Below are positions 1-8,883 of a stretch of 64,000 nucleotides of DNA, one piece after another. Numbering within the stretch: position 1 is the stretch's first letter; each line of letters opens with the position of its first letter. Source of the DNA: Erythrobacter sp. YJ-T3-07 (GTDB lineage Bacteria; Pseudomonadota; Alphaproteobacteria; Sphingomonadales; Sphingomonadaceae). Below the pieces are notes generated by a model, which had not been told where the DNA came from, did no database searches, and saw only the letters and a program-made list of their open reading frames with translations. Location: positions 1,240,001 to 1,304,000 of the forward strand of contig NZ_JAEAGP010000001.1 of NCBI RefSeq assembly GCF_015999305.1, given 5' to 3'. A program made the position numbers and the translations under genes.

Positions 1-1398
1 GCCGCCTCCCAGTGCCCGGAACACTGCGATCTGCTGGCGCGAGACCTCCGCATCCTGATCGGCCAGCATCGCGCGCGCCTCGGCCAGCGTGCGTTCGGCA
101 TCGAGCGTGTCGAGCGAGTTGATCAGCCCCTCGCGGTTCTGTGCGCGCACGATTCGCGCGGCGCGCTCGGCAGAAGCGACCGCAGCAACCAGAATCCGCC
201 GTCGCTCGAGCGAGCGGGCGTAATTCGACAGCGCGGTCTCCGCCTCCTGAAGCGCGACCAGAACCGTGCCGTCGAACGCGGCGACCGACTCGGCCGCGTC
301 CGCCTCCGCCGCGTCGATCCGGGCATAGACCGGCTCGCGATTGGGGAAGGCCCAGTCGATCAGCGGGCCGAGCAGGAAGGCCAGCGGCCCGCCGGTGAAC
401 AGATCGCCCAGGTTCGACGCGTTCGAGCCGATCGATCCGCCCAGCGTGATGCGGGGGTAGAGATCGGCGCGCGCCAGCCCGATCCGCGCTCCGTCGGCGA
501 GAGCCCGTTGCTCGGCGGCGCGAACGTCGGGGCGGCGCGAGAGCAGCTCGCTCCCGTCGCCGACGGGCAGCGGAGCCTCGATCTCGAGCGGGACGTTGCG
601 CTCGCCGATATTGGCGGGCAGGGCGGTCGGCGTTCGGCCCGTCAGCGTGGCGAGTGCGAACAGCGCGGCGCGGCGTTGCGCCTCGATCGCGGGGATGGTC
701 GCTGCGCGCTGCTCCCGCAGGCTCTCTATCCGGGCCACGGCCAGCCCGTCGGTATAACCCGCGTCATGGCGGAGCTTGGTCAGCCGGAGGCTGTCTTGAA
801 GGATATCCACGATAGACCGCGCCACGCGCAGCCGCGCGGCGGCGCTGGCGGCGTCGGCATAGGCGCGCGTGGTGTCGGCGACGACCATCACCCTGACCGC
901 TTCGGCGTCGGCGCGGGCCGCCGCGACATCGCCGCGCGCCGCAGCAATGCCGCTGCTCACCCGACCGAACAGATCGACCTCGTAGGCGACATCCGCGCCG
1001 ACGGAGAACTGCCCGCCGTCGCGATCTTGCCCCGGCAAAGTCTGCGCTTCGGACGTCCGCCCGTATCCGGCCGAGGCGTTGAGCCCGACCTGCGGAAGCC
1101 GGTCGGAGCGCGCGCCACGCAGCGCTGCACGGGCGCGGTCGATCCGCGCGACCGACTGGCGGATGTCGGTGTTGGCGGCGAGTGCGTCGGCGACCAACCC
1201 GTCGAGCACCGGGTCGTCGTACAGGCGCCACCAGTCCTCGGGCAGGGGGGCGGGGCTGACGACGTCGGCCTCCGCGGAAAGGAAGGGGCCGGTTTCCCTG
1301 TCGTGGATGGGGGTGGAGGCGACAGGGGCCGGCCCCGCCGCGCAGGCTGTGAGAGCCAGCGCGGAAACGGCGGGGAAGAGGATAGTGCGAAGGGTCAT
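1..1398 (-). CDS. RND efflux outer-membrane channel lipoprotein (NodT/OprM family), 3'-partial
   Basis: Outer-membrane exit channel of a tripartite RND efflux pump. Translating from the ATG at 1396-1398 gives an open frame of 466 codons that runs off the left edge without a stop. The N-terminus is a lipoprotein signal with a lipobox (ALTACAAG), so the protein should be acylated. A TolC/OprM pattern follows: an early GLVADALAANTDIRQSVARI helix, AYEVDLFGRV, and in the second repeat LLSRRPDVRAAE, which is the NodT/OprM signature, then LGPLIDWAFPNR. It lies 11 bp downstream of the inner-membrane pump gene on the same strand, so the order adaptor-pump-channel is the normal one. The extreme C-terminus is outside the window. 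Confidence 0.93.
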   Translation of the reverse strand, partial: MTLRTILFPAVSALALTACAAGPAPVASTPIHDRETGPFLSAEADVVSPAPLPEDWWRLYDDPVLDGLVADALAANTDIRQSVARIDRARAALRGARSDRLPQVGLNASAGYGRTSEAQTLPGQDRDGGQFSVGADVAYEVDLFGRVSSGIAAARGDVAAARADAEAVRVMVVADTTRAYADAASAAARLRVARSIVDILQDSLRLTKLRHDAGYTDGLAVARIESLREQRAATIPAIEAQRRAALFALATLTGRTPTALPANIGERNVPLEIEAPLPVGDGSELLSRRPDVRAAEQRALADGARIGLARADLYPRITLGGSIGSNASNLGDLFTGGPLAFLLGPLIDWAFPNREPVYARIDAAEADAAESVAAFDGTVLVALQEAETALSNYARSLERRRILVAAVASAERAARIVRAQNREGLINSLDTLDAERTLAEARAMLADQDAEVSRQQIAVFRALGGG

Positions 1399-1409
1399 AA
1401 GCGATGCTC

Positions 1410-4400
1410 CTATTCGGCGGGCTGCAGGGCGGGGCGCGCATCACCGGCGCGGCGCGAGCCCCGCAGCGATGCGATCCGGTCGCCCAGCGCGCGGCAAACG
1501 ACATAGAAAGTGGGGGTGAAGACGAGGCCGAAGCCGGTGACTCCGAGCATGCCGAAGCACACCGCCGTCCCCAGCGCCTGCCGCAGCTCCGCACCCGCGC
1601 CGGTGGCGATGACGAGCGGGACCGAGCCGAGGATGAAGGCGAAGCTGGTCATCAGGATCGGGCGCAGGCGGGTGCGCGCGGCTTCGATGGCGGCATCGAC
1701 CGGCGAACGGCCATGCAGCGCCTCGCCCTGCCGGGCGAACTCGACGATCAGGATCGCGTTCTTGGCCGACAGCGCGATCAGTACGACGAGGCCGATCTGG
1801 GTCAGGACGTTGTTGTCCATCCCCATCACGTTCACCCCGATCATCGCCGCCAGCAGGCACATCGGCACGATCAGGATGATCGCCAGCGGCATGATCAGGC
1901 TCTCGTATTGCGCTGCCAGCACAAGGAAGACGAGCAGCACCGCGAGCCCGAAGACATAGACGGCGGTGTTGCCCGTGCTCGCCTGCTGGAACGCAATCCC
2001 GGTCCATTCGGTCGAATAGCCCTGCGGCACGGTTTCCGCCGCGACCTTCTCCATCGTCACCAGCGACTGCCCGGTCGAACTCGTCGGCGCGGTGTCGCCG
2101 TCGATCGCCACTGCGGGCGCGAGGTTGTAGCGGCTGACGCGGTACGGGCCGGTGGCGTCGGTCACGGTCGCCAGCGATCCCAGCGGCACCATCGCTCCGT
2201 TGCCGGACCGGGCATACAGATTGCCGATATCGCTGACATCGTCGCGATAGCTGGCATCTGCCTGCGCGGTGACGCGATAGGTCCGGCCGAGCAGGTTGAA
2301 GTCGTTGATGAACGCACTGCCGAGATAGACCGACAGCGTCTCGAAGATGTCGCTCGGCGCGACGCCCAGCATCTGCGCCTTGTCGCGGTCGATATCGGTC
2401 TTCACGCGCGGCGTGCCGGTGTCGAAGAAGGTATACACCCCGGCGAGCCCTTCCTGCTGGTTGGCCTGCGCGATCACAGAATTCGCGACATCCTGCATCT
2501 GGCGGTAGCCCTGTCCGGAATCGTCCTTCAGCATCATGCGGAAGCCGCCGGCGGAGCCGATGCTCTGGATGACGGGCGGCTTGACGATCATCAGGCGCGC
2601 TTCGTTGATATCGGCGGTCGCGGCCTGCGCCTTGGCGATCAGTTCGTCGATCGACTGACCTTTGCCCTCACGGTGCTCGAAATCGTCGAGCACCCAGTAG
2701 GCGGCGGCCGAGCTGGCGGACTGGGTCTGCGTGGTCCCGTCGAAACCCGACAGCATCACCGTGCCCTTGATGCCTTCGATGGGCAGCACACGCTCGGCGA
2801 CCTTCTTCATCACCGCATCGGTGCGGTTCGTCGACGACCCCGGGGGAAGCTGGATGACCGAGACGAAGTATCCCTGGTCCTGCTGCGGCACGAAGCCGGT
2901 GGGGGTCATCGCCAGCGCGAACCCGGTGAGGCCGATCAGCACGCCATAGGCGAGCATCATGCGCCGGGGCATCGCCACCAGCCGCCCGGTCAGGCGAGCA
3001 TAGCTGTCGCTGAAGCGCTCGAACCCGGCGTTGAACCTGTCGCCCGCCCGCTCGATCGCCTTGCGCCAACGCGGCGCGTCCTCGGGCAGGTGCTCGTGCG
3101 GCCGCAGAAGCAGCGCGGACAGTGCTGGCGACAGCGTGAGCGACACGAACAGCGAGATGATGGTCGCGGCGGAAATGGTCACCGCGAACTGCTTGTAGAA
3201 CTCGCCCGAGAGGCCGCCCATGAACAGCGTCGGCACGAACACTGCGCACAGCACCAGCACGATCGCGATCAGCGCGCTGCCGACCTCGTCCATCGAGCGC
3301 CGAGCGGCTTCCAGCGGGCTGTAGCCAGCCTCGAGATTCCGCTCGACATTCTCAACCACCACGATCGCGTCGTCGACCACGATCCCGATCGCGAGGACCA
3401 GCCCGAACAGCGAGAGGTTGTTGAGCGAATAGCCCAGCATCGCCAGCACCGCGAAGGTGCCGACCAGCGAGATCGGGATGGCGAGCACGGGGATGATCGA
3501 GGCGCGCGCCTTCTGCAGGAAGACGATGATCACCAGCACCACCAGCACCACCGCTTCGAGCAGGGTGTGGAGCACCGCGTCGATGCTTTCCGCGATGAAT
3601 TCGGTCGGGTTGTAGACGATCCGGTATTCGAGGCCCTGCGGGAATTCCGCCGACAGCTCATCCATCGTCGCTTTCACGCCTTCCGCCGCGGCAAGCGCGT
3701 TGGAGCCCGGCTTCTGGAACACCGGCAGGATCACCGAATCCCTGTCGTTGAGATAGGCGGAGGTGGCATAATCCGCCGCGCCGATCTCTACCCTTGCGAC
3801 GTCGTTGACCCGAACCTGTCGCCCCTGGTCGTCGGTGCGGATCACCACCTCGCCGAACTGGTCCGGGCTGGTGAAGCGGCCCTGCGTTTCGACATTGAGC
3901 TGGAAGGCGGAGTCCGGGCTGGGCTGCTGGCCGAGCGTACCGGCGGCGACCTGCACGTTCTGCGCCCTCAGCGCGCGGACGATATCGCTGCCCGTCAGGC
4001 CCAGTGCAGCGGCGCGGCCCGGATCGATCCACACGCGCATCGCCAGTTCGCGCTGGCCGAACATCTGGACATCGCCGACCCCTTCGAGCCGGGCGATGCG
4101 GTCCTTGATCCGGGTCTGCGCGTAGTTCGAGATGTACTCGCGGTCGAGCGAACCATCGGGCGAGATCAGGTTGACCACCATCAGGAAGTCGGGCGTGGTC
4201 TTGCGGGTGACGATGCCGAGCCGCTGGACCTCTTCGGGCAGGCGTGCCTCGGCAATCGAGACGCGGTTCTGGACCAGCACCTGCGCTTCGTCGAGATCGG
4301 TGCCCGGCTTGAAGGTCACGGTGATCGTCATCCGCCCGTCGCCGGTGGATTCGCTCGACTGATAGAGCATGCCGTCGACGCCGTTGATCTCCTGCTCGAT

Positions 4401-4598
4401 CGGGTTGGCGACCGTGTCGGCAACCGTCTCCGCCGACGCGCCGGGATAGACGGCGGTGACGGTCACGGTCGGCGGGACGATGTCGGGATACTGGCTGACG
4501 GGCAGGAAGAAGTAGGAGATCGCGCCGACCAGCGTCACGAGGACTGCGAGGACGACGGCGAAGATCGGACGATCGATGAAGAAGCGGGAAATTTTCAT
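1410..4598 (-). CDS. RND efflux pump inner-membrane transporter (AcrB/MexB, HAE1 family)
   Basis: Proton-driven inner-membrane pump that exports hydrophobic compounds. The 1,062 residues match the usual RND length. It starts MKISRFFIDRPIFAVVLAV, a canonical first transmembrane helix, has a large periplasmic loop, a TM4 motif GIVVDDAIVVVENVER with the two proton-relay aspartates, a second periplasmic loop with PQQDQGYF, and a final TM block containing SAKNAILIVEFA. The start codon at 4598 fits the conserved N-terminus. It lies 74 bp downstream of the adaptor gene and 11 bp upstream of the outer-membrane channel gene. The substrate cannot be predicted from sequence. Confidence 0.96.
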   Translation of the reverse strand: MKISRFFIDRPIFAVVLAVLVTLVGAISYFFLPVSQYPDIVPPTVTVTAVYPGASAETVADTVANPIEQEINGVDGMLYQSSESTGDGRMTITVTFKPGTDLDEAQVLVQNRVSIAEARLPEEVQRLGIVTRKTTPDFLMVVNLISPDGSLDREYISNYAQTRIKDRIARLEGVGDVQMFGQRELAMRVWIDPGRAAALGLTGSDIVRALRAQNVQVAAGTLGQQPSPDSAFQLNVETQGRFTSPDQFGEVVIRTDDQGRQVRVNDVARVEIGAADYATSAYLNDRDSVILPVFQKPGSNALAAAEGVKATMDELSAEFPQGLEYRIVYNPTEFIAESIDAVLHTLLEAVVLVVLVIIVFLQKARASIIPVLAIPISLVGTFAVLAMLGYSLNNLSLFGLVLAIGIVVDDAIVVVENVERNLEAGYSPLEAARRSMDEVGSALIAIVLVLCAVFVPTLFMGGLSGEFYKQFAVTISAATIISLFVSLTLSPALSALLLRPHEHLPEDAPRWRKAIERAGDRFNAGFERFSDSYARLTGRLVAMPRRMMLAYGVLIGLTGFALAMTPTGFVPQQDQGYFVSVIQLPPGSSTNRTDAVMKKVAERVLPIEGIKGTVMLSGFDGTTQTQSASSAAAYWVLDDFEHREGKGQSIDELIAKAQAATADINEARLMIVKPPVIQSIGSAGGFRMMLKDDSGQGYRQMQDVANSVIAQANQQEGLAGVYTFFDTGTPRVKTDIDRDKAQMLGVAPSDIFETLSVYLGSAFINDFNLLGRTYRVTAQADASYRDDVSDIGNLYARSGNGAMVPLGSLATVTDATGPYRVSRYNLAPAVAIDGDTAPTSSTGQSLVTMEKVAAETVPQGYSTEWTGIAFQQASTGNTAVYVFGLAVLLVFLVLAAQYESLIMPLAIILIVPMCLLAAMIGVNVMGMDNNVLTQIGLVVLIALSAKNAILIVEFARQGEALHGRSPVDAAIEAARTRLRPILMTSFAFILGSVPLVIATGAGAELRQALGTAVCFGMLGVTGFGLVFTPTFYVVCRALGDRIASLRGSRRAGDARPALQPAE

Positions 4599-4672
4599 GG
4601 ACGCACTCCGGGCGCGAATTGGGGGCGTAAACTGGGGCGTGGTGCTTTGGCGTGATGGGGCGCGAAGGGGGC

Positions 4673-6001
4673 TTAGCTGGCGAGGCTAGCCGAGGCTGCG
4701 GGGGCCGACGTGGGCGCCTCGGGCGACTTGTCCGTGCCCAGTGCGGAGGCCGCAATCCGGCCCTTTTGGGCACTGACCTTCTGCCCCGGCATCGCCATCT
4801 GGGTACCCTTGATGATCACCCGGTCGGTGGGCTTGAGCCCCTTCTCGATCACGCGAAGATTGCCGACCAGCGGGCCCAGTTCCACCGCGCGGGTGGCGAC
4901 CGTTCCGTCCTTGCCCACCACCAGCAGCAGCTTGCGCGTCTGGTCGGTGGTGACCGCGGTATCGGGGACCAGCAGCGCCTGCCGCGTGCCGCTGGTCGCC
5001 AGCCGCATCCGCCCGAACAGGCCGGGCGCGAGGAAGCCTTCTCCATTGCGGACTACGGCTCGCGCGCGGATCGTGCCGGACTGGCTGTCGAGCCCGTTAT
5101 CGGTGAAATCGAGCGTGCCGTGCCAGCGATAGTCGCTCTCGTCCTGCAGGCTGATTTCGACCGGGGTGCCCTTGTCGAGGCCCTCGCGGCGCGCCTTCAG
5201 GAACAGCGCTTCGGAGCCTGAGAATTCGAAATAGACCGGATCGACCGCGTTGATCGTGGTCAGCAGCGTGGCCGCACTGCCTCCGCCGCCCGAGACCAGA
5301 TTGCCCGCATCGATCCGCCGGTCGGAAATCCGGCCCGATATCGGCGCGCGCACCGTGGTGAAGCCGACATCCAGCGAGCGTGCGGAAACGCGCGCCCGTG
5401 CCGCAGCCAGGATCGCTGCGTTGTTGCGCACTTCCGCCTGCAACCGGTCGATCTCGGTCCCGGCGATCGCGTCCTCGGTAATGAGGCGCTGGGCGCGGGC
5501 GAGATTGTCCCGCGACAGCGCGAGCGCGCTATCGGCGCGGGCAACCTCCGCCTGCGCCTCTGCCAGCGCGGCGCGATAGGGGCGCGGGTCGATGGTGAAG
5601 AGCGGCGCGCCCTGGCGCACCAACTGGCCATCGGTGAAGTGGATGCGGGTGATCGCGCCGGAAACCTGCGGGCGGACCTCGACGCTCTTGCTGGCCTGAA
5701 AACGGCCGACGAACTCGTCCCACTCGGTGATTTCCTGCTGCAGCGGCGCGGCGACCGTGACAGCGGGCGGTGCAGGGGCGGCGGTCGCTGCGGGCTCGCT
5801 GCCCAGCAGCCACCACGCGCCGACGAGTGCGGCGAGGACCGCCAGTGCAAGCCAGAGGCGGCTGCGGCGCGGCGCGGCAGCGCTCTCCTCCGGGGCGGCG
5901 ACGGTTTCTTCGGGGCCGCCATCGTCGAGAATGTCGGAAATGTGATCGCGGCGCTCTTCGGCGGCTTCGGACGCGTTGCGATCGAAAGGTGTGTCGAACA
6001 T
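4673..6001 (-). CDS. RND efflux periplasmic adaptor (membrane fusion protein, AcrA/HlyD type)
   Basis: Periplasmic adaptor linking the RND pump to the outer-membrane channel. The chosen ATG at 6001 gives 442 residues (MFDTPFDRNASEAAEERR) and has an AGGGG box 5-6 nt upstream. A longer in-frame start at 6118 would place coding sequence over the promoter region. After a roughly 65-residue cytoplasmic tail there is one membrane segment (LWLALAVLAALVGAWWLL). Then come the lipoyl/hairpin domain with VEVRPQVSGAITRIHFTDGQ, an alpha-hairpin, and FTTVRAPISGRISDRRIDAGN, typical of AcrA/MexA. Instead of an acylated N-terminus this adaptor has a transmembrane anchor with an acidic N-terminal extension. 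It is the first gene of the pump operon. Confidence 0.93.
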   Translation of the reverse strand: MFDTPFDRNASEAAEERRDHISDILDDGGPEETVAAPEESAAAPRRSRLWLALAVLAALVGAWWLLGSEPAATAAPAPPAVTVAAPLQQEITEWDEFVGRFQASKSVEVRPQVSGAITRIHFTDGQLVRQGAPLFTIDPRPYRAALAEAQAEVARADSALALSRDNLARAQRLITEDAIAGTEIDRLQAEVRNNAAILAAARARVSARSLDVGFTTVRAPISGRISDRRIDAGNLVSGGGGSAATLLTTINAVDPVYFEFSGSEALFLKARREGLDKGTPVEISLQDESDYRWHGTLDFTDNGLDSQSGTIRARAVVRNGEGFLAPGLFGRMRLATSGTRQALLVPDTAVTTDQTRKLLLVVGKDGTVATRAVELGPLVGNLRVIEKGLKPTDRVIIKGTQMAMPGQKVSAQKGRIAASALGTDKSPEAPTSAPAASASLAS

Positions 6002-6139
6002 GGGATACCCCTGACCTTGAGACAAGCGCTCCAGCCTCCAAAAGCACTGGCTTTCGAAGCAAAACGCGCAGAATTCGGATGAGCCGGAGGCAGACGACAC
6101 CCGGCCACCACGCAGCATGAGTCGCCGCGCAGCTATCTG

Positions 6140-6198
6140 TACCGATAAGTATGTAATCTGAGGTTCAGGTCAAGCGGATTTTCTGTACCGCCTGGTAT
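6140..6198. promoter_or_regulatory. Two TACC-N4-GGTA operator-like sites before the efflux operon
   Basis: Between the TetR gene and the adaptor gene there are two inverted repeats with one spacing: TACCGATAAGTA at 6140-6151 (one mismatch in the right arm) and TACCGCCTGGTA at 6186-6197 (perfect). The same TACC-N4-GGTA pattern overlaps the TetR start codon at 6822-6835. The region is AT-richer than its surroundings and would contain the pump promoter. Binding by the neighbouring TetR protein is inferred from shared pattern and position. Confidence 0.6.
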
Positions 6199-6223
6199 TT
6201 TATTCGCAAATGCGAAAAAGCCG

Positions 6224-6823
6224 TCAGCGGGACGGCCAGGAAAGCATCGCAGATTCAGCGACTTCCAGCAGCTCTGCTCGGCTGGCGCCCGATTGCGCCT
6301 GGACCGAGATGCCCTGCATCAGCGCGAGCAGATAGCGCGTGATCGCCGTTGCGCTGGTCGGCACGGCGAATTCTCCCGCGTCGATCGCGCGCTGCATCCG
6401 GTCGACGATCAGCTGTTTGGCGGATTCGGCACGGGCGTTGACGTCGTCGCGGATCGAAGGCTCGACACTCTGGCAGCCGACCATCGAGATCACGCCCATG
6501 CACCCGCGGCATTCGCCGCCGGTCGCAACATCGACCGAACCGAGCAGGAGCGTTTCGGCAACGGCGCGCGCAGTCGGCGCTTCCACCGCTTCACCAATAT
6601 AGGCAAGCTTGTCCTTCTCGTAGAGGTCGAGCGCCTGGCGAAACAGCGCCTCCTTGTTGCCGAACGCGGCATAGAGGCTGGGCCGGGTGATCCCCATCGC
6701 ATCGGTCAGATCGCTCAGCGATGCACCCTCGTAACCCTTCTGCCAGAACGTGCGCAGGGCCTGGGCAAGCGCATTGTCGGCGTCGAATTCCCGTGGGCGA
6801 CCTCTCGTGGCAAGCTTTTCCAT
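6224..6823 (-). CDS. TetR/AcrR-family regulator of the efflux operon
   Basis: One-component repressor, probably of the RND pump downstream. The start at 6823 gives 199 residues beginning MEKLATRGRPREFDADNALAQA, a standard TetR N-terminus; the longer in-frame start at 6895 would run through a strong hairpin and the operator. The HTH is at about residues 24-55 (GYEGASLSDLTDAMGITRPSLYAAFGNKEALF). The C-terminal part has a GECRGCMGVI stretch with two cysteines, often seen in AcrR-like proteins related to YjdC/NemR. It is on the same strand as and just upstream of the pump genes. Its own start overlaps a perfect 14-bp inverted repeat, suggesting autorepression. Confidence 0.9.
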   Translation of the reverse strand: MEKLATRGRPREFDADNALAQALRTFWQKGYEGASLSDLTDAMGITRPSLYAAFGNKEALFRQALDLYEKDKLAYIGEAVEAPTARAVAETLLLGSVDVATGGECRGCMGVISMVGCQSVEPSIRDDVNARAESAKQLIVDRMQRAIDAGEFAVPTSATAITRYLLALMQGISVQAQSGASRAELLEVAESAMLSWPSR

Positions 6824-6835
6824 ACCTTTAGGTAT
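6822..6835. promoter_or_regulatory. Putative autoregulatory operator of the efflux TetR
   Basis: ATACCTTTAGGTAT is a perfect inverted repeat with 6-bp arms (ATACCT/AGGTAT) and a 2-bp centre. It overlaps the TetR ATG (6821-6823), where bound protein would block transcription or initiation. The core TACC-N4-GGTA is shared with the two sites ahead of the adaptor gene. Confidence 0.6.
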
Positions 6836-6874
6836 AGAACCTTGCTGGTGAGATTCAATGGCGATGACGAAGGT

Positions 6875-6895
6875 ATGGCCGAGCGGCTCGGCCAT
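6875..6895 (-). terminator. Perfect 9-bp hairpin between the MFS and TetR genes
   Basis: ATGGCCGAG and CTCGGCCAT form a perfect 9-bp stem around a 3-nt loop. It lies 23 bp beyond the end of the leftward MFS gene and 52 bp before the efflux TetR start. No T-run follows, so it may be a weak terminator or an mRNA end stabiliser. Confidence 0.4.
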
Positions 6896-6917
6896 GATCG
6901 TGGCCTTCGACTTCCGG

Positions 6918-8069
6918 TCAATCCGGCTGTGGGCGGGGGATCGCGGACCTGTTCAGGTAGGCGAGGGCGGCAAGGACCAGAAATACGCTCGCGCTGAAGA
7001 CCATGGCAGCATCGACCGAGAACCTGCCGACCGCAATTCCGGCGAGCGACGGCAAGAGCGCGGCACCGCCCAGCTGAAACGCGGTGATGTAGAGCACCGC
7101 CCGGCGTGACGGGTCGATTTCGATCAGCCATCCGGCGAAGAACGGCAGCGTGAACAGCCAGAAGAAGCCGAACACCACGCTGACCGCCAGAATGGCCGCC
7201 GATTCGTCGCCGACCGTCAGGAACAGCGACGTCGAGACTGCCGCAGCGAGAGCGCAGGCGATGATCGTCGGGCGGTTCGGCAATCGCTCACCGAACTGCG
7301 CGGCGGTCAGCGCGCCGACCACCTGGGCCACGAGACACAGCGATATCGCCGTACCCTCGAACGTGGGAGCATGACTATTGCCGAGCAGCCAGAGACCGAA
7401 ATAGCTCCACACCGAAACGATCGCGCCGACGAACAGCCCAGCGCCGATCAAGGCGGTCAGGCTTGCCGGCGTGATCGCCCCGCGTTCGCCGTCGGACGGC
7501 GCCGGTTTGAGCTCTCGCGGAAGGGACAGGGCGGAGAGCGTGGCAATCCCGCCGACCAAGGCGAGGACAAGCAGCGCGGTCCCGGTGCGCGAGCTCCCCA
7601 GCGCGATGTAGGGAAGGGAGGCCGCAGCAACCGCCTGCATCAGGGTCTGAACCGCGAGGAAGAGCGCGCTGGCCCGCTCGACTCGCGTCACACGCGAGAT
7701 CGCGACGAGGGTGGATGCAACCAGCACGCCCTCGCTCAGCCCGGCAACGCCGCGGCACGCAGCGATGATCGCCATGCCCGACTGCTCGGTCATGAACAGG
7801 TTCATGGCGGTGAGGATCAGACCCGCCCCGCCGATGACCACGCGCGGCCCCTGCTTGCGCAGCAGCCAGATACCCGCCAGCGAGCCGACCACGATCGCGA
7901 TCATCTCGATTGTGACGAGATTGCCGACCTGGGCCTCGGCAATCCGGCCCTCTTCAACCATCGCGCCAAGCAGGATCGGATGGACGCCGAGAACGAGCAG
8001 GGCGCACGCGCCGATCAGGATGGAGGTTGCCAGCGTCCTGCGGGTCACCGGATCGAGCGCGGCGGTCAA
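6918..8069 (-). CDS. Major facilitator superfamily transporter
   Basis: About 12 hydrophobic segments in 383 residues, typical of a short MFS carrier. It lacks a long N-terminal soluble domain and starts from TTG at 8069, inside a TTGA overlap with the TetR stop codon, so translation is coupled to the regulator gene. Family-type features include the loop-2/3 segment after TM2 (LLRKQGPRVV) and a charged central loop (RELKPAPSDGERG). Together with the TetR gene it forms a two-gene leftward unit divergent from the TonB receptor and amino-polyol genes, so it may import that receptor's ligand across the inner membrane or export a by-product. The substrate is unknown. Confidence 0.85.
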   Translation of the reverse strand: MTAALDPVTRRTLATSILIGACALLVLGVHPILLGAMVEEGRIAEAQVGNLVTIEMIAIVVGSLAGIWLLRKQGPRVVIGGAGLILTAMNLFMTEQSGMAIIAACRGVAGLSEGVLVASTLVAISRVTRVERASALFLAVQTLMQAVAAASLPYIALGSSRTGTALLVLALVGGIATLSALSLPRELKPAPSDGERGAITPASLTALIGAGLFVGAIVSVWSYFGLWLLGNSHAPTFEGTAISLCLVAQVVGALTAAQFGERLPNRPTIIACALAAAVSTSLFLTVGDESAAILAVSVVFGFFWLFTLPFFAGWLIEIDPSRRAVLYITAFQLGGAALLPSLAGIAVGRFSVDAAMVFSASVFLVLAALAYLNRSAIPRPQPD

Positions 8070-8728
8070 CGCGCATCCTCCCGGTCGGCGCGCAGGGGCA
8101 GGTATTCGGGCAGAAACGTGCGCGAGTAGGCGATCCGTGCCCGGCGAGCCTGCTCCTCCATCTCGTCGGTAATCAGGCCGTAGCGGTGGATCGAGAGCGA
8201 CCAGATCGCATCATTGATCACGATGATCTCGACCAGCCGGTCATGCAGGTCGGGGATTTCGGGCATGACGAAGGTCTGCGTCATCAATTCGATGCTGCGG
8301 CCCGCGGTGACGAGGTTGCTGTCCAGATCCTGCAGGCGGATGTCCGATGACCACGCAGGCCCTTCGAGCAGAACCTGCCGCGCGGCGGGGTGTTCGTTGA
8401 ACCATTTCTGCCCGGCGCGGTACTGCAGCGTCTGCAGTTCCTGCCAGCTCTTCACATCCTTGGGCGCTTCGCTGAGCACGCCTGCTTCGAACCGCTTCAG
8501 GTATCGCTCCGCAAGGGCACTGAACACGAGCTGTGGCTCGGGAAAGAAGTGGTAGATCGAAGGCGGCGAGATGCCAACTTCGGCTGCGATGGCGTGAATG
8601 CTGATCGCGGAAGGCGGCAGGTTTTCCAGCAGCTTTTCGGCCCCGTCGAGGATCGCTTCGAACCGCGCCTGACTGCGCTTTTGCGACGGTCGGCGAATTT
8701 CGGCTCGGGTGATGTCCTGTGTGCTCAT
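8066..8728 (-). CDS. TetR-family regulator divergent from the TonB receptor operon
   Basis: 220-residue TetR protein. The ATG at 8728 is preceded by GGAGGGCGC, a good ribosome site; the longer frame back to 8902 would cross the TonB receptor start and is rejected. The HTH region is at about residues 37-66 (AISIHAIAAEVGISPPSIYHFFPEPQLVF). The ligand-binding half contains WSSDIRLQDLDSNLV. Its stop overlaps the start of the MFS gene. The intergenic region shared with the receptor holds several GGAT/ATCC inverted repeats that could be its operators. Confidence 0.9.
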   Translation of the reverse strand: MSTQDITRAEIRRPSQKRSQARFEAILDGAEKLLENLPPSAISIHAIAAEVGISPPSIYHFFPEPQLVFSALAERYLKRFEAGVLSEAPKDVKSWQELQTLQYRAGQKWFNEHPAARQVLLEGPAWSSDIRLQDLDSNLVTAGRSIELMTQTFVMPEIPDLHDRLVEIIVINDAIWSLSIHRYGLITDEMEEQARRARIAYSRTFLPEYLPLRADREDAR

Positions 8729-8746
8729 GCGCCCTCCTGATGCCCG

Positions 8747-8860
8747 CATCCTTTCGGATGAGCGCGAAAAAAGCAATCTTTTATCGGGTTTTGGGTCGCG
8801 GAATCCGAAGTCTATTGACTCATTCGCTGCCGCTTGCTCTCTAAACCGGATAAATATCCG
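8747..8860. promoter_or_regulatory. Divergent promoter region with GGAT/ATCC inverted repeats
   Basis: In the 155 bp between TetR (8728) and the TonB receptor (8884) there are three inverted repeats. CATCCTTTCGGATG at 8747-8760 has 5-bp arms. CGGAATCCG is at 8799-8807. CGGATAAATATCCG at 8847-8860 has perfect 6-bp arms and ends 23 bp before the receptor ATG. A TTGACT hexamer at 8815-8820 is a possible -35 box for the receptor operon. The sites are seen directly; assignment to the adjacent TetR protein is inference. Confidence 0.5.
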
Positions 8861-8883
8861 ATTATTCCTCGGGAGGGAACTTG

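Noticed and set aside
1404..4655. Open frame of 1,083 codons on the plus strand opposite the RND pump gene
   Set aside because: It is a high-GC shadow of the pump gene: Arg/His/Gln/Asp-rich text without domains. The minus-strand frame has full RND motifs.
6202..6216. Dyad TTCGCAAATGCGAA just beyond the efflux TetR stop as a terminator or operator
   Set aside because: The stem is only 6 bp, no T-run follows and it differs from the TACC-N4-GGTA sites, so no function is claimed.
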